In this document: positions 13,888 through 17,492 of the stretch, piece by piece
Numbering within the stretch: position 1 is the first letter of the stretch
How the letters are laid out: each line of letters opens with the position of its first letter
From: Firmicutes bacterium CAG:884
Lineage (GTDB): Bacteria; Bacillota_I; Bacilli_A; RF39; UBA660
Length of the DNA stretch: 17,492 nucleotides
Direction of reading: 5' to 3'
NCBI GenBank assembly: GCA_000433875.1
Contig: HF993339.1
Span: 1-17,492 of the forward strand
Notes under the pieces: generated by a model
What the model was told of the DNA's origin: nothing
Databases searched by the model: none
What the model saw: the letters and a program-made list of their open reading frames with translations, nothing else
Position numbers and translations under genes: made by a program

Positions 13888-15051
13888 TTATATTTTTACC
13901 TTTTTCTTATTTAAATTTGTTTCAATTGCAACTCTTTGAACAATTGCAAGCATACCGATTAAAGAAATTGCGAACGTTCCACCATAACTTAAAAATGGAA
14001 GTGGTACACCTGTCATCGGAAGTAAACCAATTAAACCACCAATATTAATAATTATATGCAAAAATATATAACCAGCACATCCTAAACATATATATTTATT
14101 CATCAAATTATCAGCATCATACGCTATTTTAAGAATTGTTCTTAATATCAAAAAATAAATAACCATTATAGCAGTTGTAAATATAAAACCATACTCTTCA
14201 GCAATAATTGCAAAAACACTATCAGTATGTGGTTCTGGAATATAAGAATACTTTTGTTTGCTTTCGCCAATTCCAACACCGCGAAGGCCACCATTATTTA
14301 TAGCAATAAAATCATTACAAGCCTGATAACCACCATCAGTATATTTATTACAAGGTTTTACAAAATCTGTTATTCGAGATACTTGTTCTTCTGTCAAAAC
14401 ATAACCTTTAGTTACATACCTAGCACCGCCAACCAAACAGATTAATAAAGCGCACACCATACCGGCTAATATTTTGTCTTTAGTTTTAACAGGACCGCCT
14501 AAAAACATTATTCCTGTTATTGAAAGTAATATAAAAGCCGTTCCCATATCGTTTTGAAAGAATATTATACCAGGTAATATAAACATTACTAGGAAAAGCG
14601 CAATTATATATCTCCATCTTTGATTACTTTCATTATTTACTTGTTTTGAAAGTTTATCTAATATAAATGCAAAAAATACAATTGAAATAGGCTTAGCAGC
14701 TTCTGATGGCTGAAATCTTCCAATAAAAGGTAAATTAATCCAGTTTATACTTCCTCTGTCAGCTGTCCCGTGAAATAACATATAAATTAATAAACCAAAT
14801 ATAATTATATAAAGAATAAAAGAAATAAATGGATATTTTTTAGTATCTACATTTATTATAATAAATGATCCGATCAAACCTAATATAAGCATTTTTAATT
14901 GTCTAAAAAAATAGTAATAAAGACTAACATTATACATTACCTCAGCTTCTCTACTAGATGCTGTTACTATATTAAATAATCCATATATAAACATTAACAT
15001 TGTTAAGAATAATAACAATCCATTCATATTTTTTAGATTTTGTTTTATCAT
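13888..15051 (-). CDS. ftsW: SEDS peptidoglycan polymerase FtsW/SpoVE
   Basis: This 387-residue integral membrane protein of the SEDS family polymerises lipid II at the septum together with a class B penicillin-binding protein. It has about ten membrane segments. Family signatures are FQPSEAAKPISIVFFAFILD, QNDMGTAFILLS, GGLRGVGIGESKQKYSYIPE, PHTDSVFAIIAEEYGF, NIGGLIGLLPMTGVPLPFLS and YGGT. Because the genome sporulates, it could be the vegetative FtsW or the sporulation paralogue SpoVE; its place before murG-murB-divIB is where Bacilli carry spoVE/ftsW. The start ATG 15049-15051 is chosen because AAGGTGA (15057-15063) lies upstream; a GTG at 15058-15060 sits inside that site. An extra pair of Cys (PCNKY...QACND) is present in the large outside loop. 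Confidence 0.93.
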   Translation of the reverse strand: MIKQNLKNMNGLLLFLTMLMFIYGLFNIVTASSREAEVMYNVSLYYYFFRQLKMLILGLIGSFIIINVDTKKYPFISFILYIIIFGLLIYMLFHGTADRGSINWINLPFIGRFQPSEAAKPISIVFFAFILDKLSKQVNNESNQRWRYIIALFLVMFILPGIIFFQNDMGTAFILLSITGIMFLGGPVKTKDKILAGMVCALLICLVGGARYVTKGYVLTEEQVSRITDFVKPCNKYTDGGYQACNDFIAINNGGLRGVGIGESKQKYSYIPEPHTDSVFAIIAEEYGFIFTTAIMVIYFLILRTILKIAYDADNLMNKYICLGCAGYIFLHIIINIGGLIGLLPMTGVPLPFLSYGGTFAISLIGMLAIVQRVAIETNLNKKKVKI

Positions 15052-15056
15052 TTTAT

Positions 15057-15063
15057 TCACCTT
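15057..15063 (-). promoter_or_regulatory. Ribosome binding site deciding the ftsW start
   Basis: Minus-strand AAGGTGA stands five bases before ATG 15051. The possible GTG start at 15058-15060 overlaps it and is thus unlikely. Confidence 0.6.
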
Positions 15064-15090
15064 TTATAATAATATCATAATTTTAGAGTT

Positions 15091-15119
15091 TTGAAAACAG
15101 TTAGGGCAAATATTATAAA
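15091..15119 (+). promoter_or_regulatory. Sigma-A-type promoter for the yjcZ-like gene
   Basis: TTGAAA (15091-15096), a 17-base spacer and TATAAA (15114-15119). The transcript would start near 15126, giving a 42-base leader. I looked for sporulation sigma patterns and found no better match. The -35 lies inside a GTTTTGAAAAC palindrome (15088-15098). Confidence 0.4.
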
Positions 15120-15167
15120 CATTATTTACATAATTAAATAAACTATTAATAGATAGGAGGAATATAT

Positions 15168-15332
15168 ATGTATTATTATGGATGTAATAGTGGTTATACT
15201 CCATATGCTGGTTGTGGTAACCAAGGATATGGATACGGAACAGGATATGGTGCCGCTATTGTTTTAGTACTATTTATTTTACTTGTTATTATAATTGGTG
15301 CTAGAGCATTTGGACCTGGACCAAACAATTAA
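15168..15332 (+). CDS. YjcZ-like small sporulation-type membrane protein
   Basis: The protein has 54 residues. A Gly/Tyr/Cys-rich head (MYYYGCNSGYTPYAGCGNQG, then YGYGTGYG) is followed by one hydrophobic helix, AAIVLVLFILLVIIIGA (29-45), and a short tail FGPGPNN. This matches the build of the YjcZ/YczN group, whose members read GxxxxFAxIVVLFILLIIVGA after a Gly/Tyr-rich segment and are linked to sporulation in Bacilli. The function is not known. The start ATG has an excellent AGGAGG seven bases upstream. It is a single-gene transcript, divergent from ftsW, between its own promoter and a strong terminator. It is longer than most YjcZ proteins at both ends. Confidence 0.8.
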   Translation: MYYYGCNSGYTPYAGCGNQGYGYGTGYGAAIVLVLFILLVIIIGARAFGPGPNN

Positions 15333-15363
15333 AAAAGACTCTGCTTAATTGCAGAGTTTTTTA
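15331..15363. terminator. Strong bidirectional terminator
   Basis: ACTCTGC (15338-15344), a six-base loop and GCAGAGT (15351-15357), flanked by six A on the left and T residues on the right (15358-15362), serve the yjcZ-like gene on the plus strand and the ClpX-like gene on the minus strand. The stop codons of both genes (15330-15332 and 15361-15363) touch its edges. Confidence 0.85.
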
Positions 15364-16659
15364 ATATAATATATTTTTATAATTAGAATCATTAATTTTC
15401 TTTAGTACTTTTGGCTCATTTATAGTTAATGTATCCATTCCTTCAACTTGAGCATCAATTATATCATCTCTCATTATATAGTCAGTTATAATACTTAATC
15501 CCTTTGCGCCTTTATTTAATTTATAAGCTTCATGTGCTATAAGTTCATATGCTCTTTTAGATATTTTTAAATTCGTACCTTGCGTTTCAAGTATTTTTTT
15601 ATATTCATTTGTTGGACTAATTTCTGACCTTTCAAGAATAACTTTTAAATTATTTTCTGTTAATTCATTCATATCTATTATTTCACAGTTTGCATCAACT
15701 AATAATTCTCTTAATTTTTGAATTATATTTCTTTTCTTTATTTCATTTTCTTTGCCTATTCCAACAACCGGTGGAAGATCAATATCTTTCTCTAAATCAA
15801 GTGCGATTATATAGTTTACATTACTTGGATCAAATAAAATTGTTTGATTTTCCGTTAAAGGTATAGGAAAAACAGATTTTTTCTTTACTATTTTTGATAT
15901 TATTTCAACAAGTATATCACCATCTAATTTACCTAACTTCTCAATTCCTTTGTTTATGCCATCAATAAATATTATTGGTGGACCAATAAGATCTTGATTT
16001 TTCTTATTTAAAAATAAAGTTAAATAAGCATTAATTAATGAATCACCATTATAACCATCAATTTTTGCATATGGTGATTCAAGTTCTCTTGCAAGTAAAT
16101 CAATGATTTTACTCTTTCCAACTCCAGTCGGACCTAAAAGAACAATATTTCTTGTATTTTCTAGAAAAGGATTATTAATTATTGTCGATGTTATTCTTTT
16201 TATAGCATAACTTTGAAATAGTATCTTAGATTCTATACTGCATACAACATCTTTTATTGTTTTTGTTTCAAATGGTATTATTTGTTTTTTATTATAATCT
16301 ACAAGTAACGAATATTTTTCAGTAAATTCTTCAAAATTCATTTCTTCAATATTATTATTTTCAATAAATAATACTTTTGAATTAGTATCATCAATCATCT
16401 CTTGTACCAAGTTTTGTTTACGTTCTTTTAATTCTTCATCATTACTTGCGTTTTCATTTATTTCTTCTAATGAAATACTTTCATAATAGCATAAAGAACC
16501 ATCTTCATAATTTGTTTTTGATATATGTTTATAACTAATATCTTTATGTTTTATAATGTTTTCATTTTCTTCACCGGATATTATTCTATCTGGCATTAAT
16601 ATTTTAATATTTTTATTTTCAACTTCTGTTATCTTATATATAGTTGCGATTACCTCCAT
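15361..16659 (-). CDS. ClpX-like AAA+ protein with degenerate active-site residues
   Basis: The protein has 432 residues. Residues 1-130 are an unrecognised, acidic N-terminal region without the ClpX zinc-binding cysteines. From about 135, a ClpX/HslU-type AAA+ module follows: Walker A GPTGVGKS (176-183), a pore-loop-1 equivalent GYNG (202-205; GYVG in ClpX), and Walker B IIFIDG (229-234), in which the usual Glu after Asp is Gly. The C-terminal small domain aligns with ClpX from EYKKILETQG to KGAKGLSIITDYIM, where the sensor-2 GARGL has become GAKGL (384-388). I find no clear counterpart of the RFIPEFIGR arginine-finger stretch. It may bind ATP but hydrolyse it slowly or not at all. The start is firm (AGGAGGT). 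It is cotranscribed with the membrane protein 15 bases upstream. Confidence 0.75.
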   Translation of the reverse strand: MEVIATIYKITEVENKNIKILMPDRIISGEENENIIKHKDISYKHISKTNYEDGSLCYYESISLEEINENASNDEELKERKQNLVQEMIDDTNSKVLFIENNNIEEMNFEEFTEKYSLLVDYNKKQIIPFETKTIKDVVCSIESKILFQSYAIKRITSTIINNPFLENTRNIVLLGPTGVGKSKIIDLLARELESPYAKIDGYNGDSLINAYLTLFLNKKNQDLIGPPIIFIDGINKGIEKLGKLDGDILVEIISKIVKKKSVFPIPLTENQTILFDPSNVNYIIALDLEKDIDLPPVVGIGKENEIKKRNIIQKLRELLVDANCEIIDMNELTENNLKVILERSEISPTNEYKKILETQGTNLKISKRAYELIAHEAYKLNKGAKGLSIITDYIMRDDIIDAQVEGMDTLTINEPKVLKKINDSNYKNILY

Positions 16660-16674
16660 AAAATTACCTCCTGA

Positions 16675-17208
16675 TTATCTTGCGTTATATAGCCAAGATA
16701 TTGTAAATCTTAAATCATATTCTTCATAATTATTATTTGCTTTATTGCTTGCGCCCAATTCAAATGTTACACTTGTTGGATAATCTTTATTATTCATCAT
16801 AACATCATATGCACCAAATGAAAATAAAACATCCAACTCTTTTCCATTTTCAAGTACTGTATCATCTTTATAATCTGTTTTAAAATAGGTAGTTGTTACA
16901 TTCGCAACTACATCACCAAAATCATAAAGTACAAGATTATGACCTGTATTATTTTTTAGTGTTGCTTTTACATAAATTACCCCGTCTTGAATATAAGCAT
17001 CAACCGGCGTTACACTTAAACCACTTTTTCCATGTCCAATCATACCACCTCTTCGGGAAAAATTAGTTATATACTTATTTTCAGATGATATACTTCTTTC
17101 TCTTGCACCATACATTTCAAGTACTTTGTCAAGAGCAAATGCACCTACTAATATAATAATTATTCCAACTATCATAGCAAGAGCAAGTTTCTTTACATAT
17201 TCTTTCAT
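16675..17208 (-). CDS. Single-pass membrane protein with external beta-rich domain, unknown
   Basis: The protein has 177 residues: one N-terminal membrane helix at about 7-28 (KLALAMIVGIIIILVGAFAL), then about 145 residues probably outside the membrane. The outer part reads like a beta sandwich: VDAYIQDGVIYVKATLKNNT, then LVLYDFGDVVANVTTTYF, then TVLENGKELDVLFSF and RFTISWLYNAR. That resembles DUF4352-like domains in style, but I cannot assign a family. The start follows AAGGAGGATGT, seven bases from a perfect ribosome site. It is the first gene of a two-gene operon with the ClpX-like protein and has a good promoter. A surface sensor or partner of the ATPase is only an inference. Confidence 0.7.
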   Translation of the reverse strand: MKEYVKKLALAMIVGIIIILVGAFALDKVLEMYGARERSISSENKYITNFSRRGGMIGHGKSGLSVTPVDAYIQDGVIYVKATLKNNTGHNLVLYDFGDVVANVTTTYFKTDYKDDTVLENGKELDVLFSFGAYDVMMNNKDYPTSVTFELGASNKANNNYEEYDLRFTISWLYNAR

Positions 17209-17228
17209 ACATCCTCCTTTACAATTTT

Positions 17229-17257
17229 ATTATACTATAATTGCTTTTTAGAAACAA
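17229..17257 (-). promoter_or_regulatory. Sigma-A-type promoter of the membrane/ClpX-like operon
   Basis: Minus strand: TTGTTT (17252-17257), a 17-base spacer and TATAAT (17229-17234). The predicted leader is about 14 bases, just enough to hold the AAGGAGG ribosome site. Confidence 0.6.
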
Positions 17258-17306
17258 GATAAAATCTACAATATTAAAAAGAACCGAAAATATAACATTA
17301 AATATT

Positions 17307-17329
17307 AAAAATCAGGATTACTCCTGATT
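17307..17329 (-). terminator. Terminator of the Rpn-like gene
   Basis: On the minus strand AATCAGGA, a four-base loop and TCCTGATT form an eight-pair stem, followed by TTTAATATTT. The stop TAA (17318-17320) is in the loop. Confidence 0.65.
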
Positions 17330-17492
17330 CATGTTTTTCTCAATTTTTTTAATTTCTTCAGCTGTTAACCCTGTTACTTTTGAAATTAAATCATATGGCA
17401 TTTTTTCTTTTAAAAGATTAATTGCAACTTGATTTTTTTCTTGTATGACGCCTTTACTATTAGCATCAGCAATCATCTTATTCCTTAAAAAT
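17318..17492 (-). CDS. Rpn/PD-(D/E)XK transposase-type nuclease, C-terminal fragment
   Basis: 58 codons are visible; the gene starts outside the window. The tail reads KGVIQEKNQVAINLLKEKMP, then YDLISKVTGLTAEEIKKIEK. This is the usual C-terminal end of Rpn-family and related PD-(D/E)XK transposase-like proteins, where a helical KxxxAxxLLxxGxxxexIxxxTGLSxEEIexL segment closes the protein. Such genes are abundant, often multicopy and mobile. The nuclease domain is not visible, so the assignment rests on the tail alone. Confidence 0.55.
   Translation of the reverse strand, partial: FLRNKMIADANSKGVIQEKNQVAINLLKEKMPYDLISKVTGLTAEEIKKIEKNMNQE

Noticed and set aside
1..17492. tRNA, rRNA, riboswitch and insertion-sequence ends
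   Set aside because: No tRNA-like cloverleaf with a TTC-arm, rRNA segment, recognisable riboswitch or paired terminal inverted repeats of an insertion sequence was seen by eye; a covariance-model scan was not possible.

Overview
The window is very AT-rich. It looks like a chromosome segment from an endospore-forming, walled Bacillota, most likely a poorly characterised gut-type Bacilli/Erysipelotrichia-like lineage. It combines a division and peptidoglycan cluster (ftsW-murG-murB-divIB), a complete tricistronic GerA/GerC/GerB germinant receptor, a YjcZ-like small protein and BspA-type (DUF285) leucine-rich repeats. TGA acts as a stop here: murG and gerKA both end on TGA. The code is therefore standard, and TGA inside frames counts as damage.

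Positions 1-2.1 kb (minus strand) hold decayed phage-type regulators: the start of a RhuM-family gene, a small fragment of another RhuM-like gene, a dinD-like pseudogene with five frame changes, and a BRO-family antirepressor gene whose only lesion is a TGA at a conserved Trp codon. Positions 2.1-3.65 kb are an intact three-gene minus-strand operon: a four-helix membrane protein with a flavodoxin domain, a DUF1653 protein and a nucleoside-deoxyribosyltransferase-like protein. Positions 3.75-4.85 kb hold a lone gene with its own promoter and terminator, whose C-terminal part resembles a serpin.

Positions 4.9-8.54 kb (plus strand) are the germinant receptor operon in A-C-B order, as in gerK. 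Its genes overlap, a sigma-G-like promoter candidate lies in front, and a bidirectional terminator lies behind. It converges on a broken BspA-like surface protein locus (8.52-10.71 kb, minus), where three reading-frame segments look like the remains of recombination between paralogous repeat genes. Next, still minus, come a small two-helix coiled-coil membrane protein and the compact operon ftsW-murG-murB-divIB (read from 15.05 down to 11.2 kb). This operon makes and flips/polymerises lipid II precursors at the septum.

Divergent from ftsW is a 54-residue YjcZ-like membrane peptide, followed by a strong bidirectional terminator. The right end (minus) carries a two-gene operon: a single-pass membrane protein with an outside beta-rich domain, then a ClpX-like AAA+ protein that keeps Walker A and the pore loop but lacks the usual Walker B glutamate and sensor-2 arginine. 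The window ends in the C-terminus of an Rpn/PD-(D/E)XK-type transposase-nuclease. The least described items are the degenerate ClpX-like/membrane pair, the serpin-like protein and the chimeric BspA locus.
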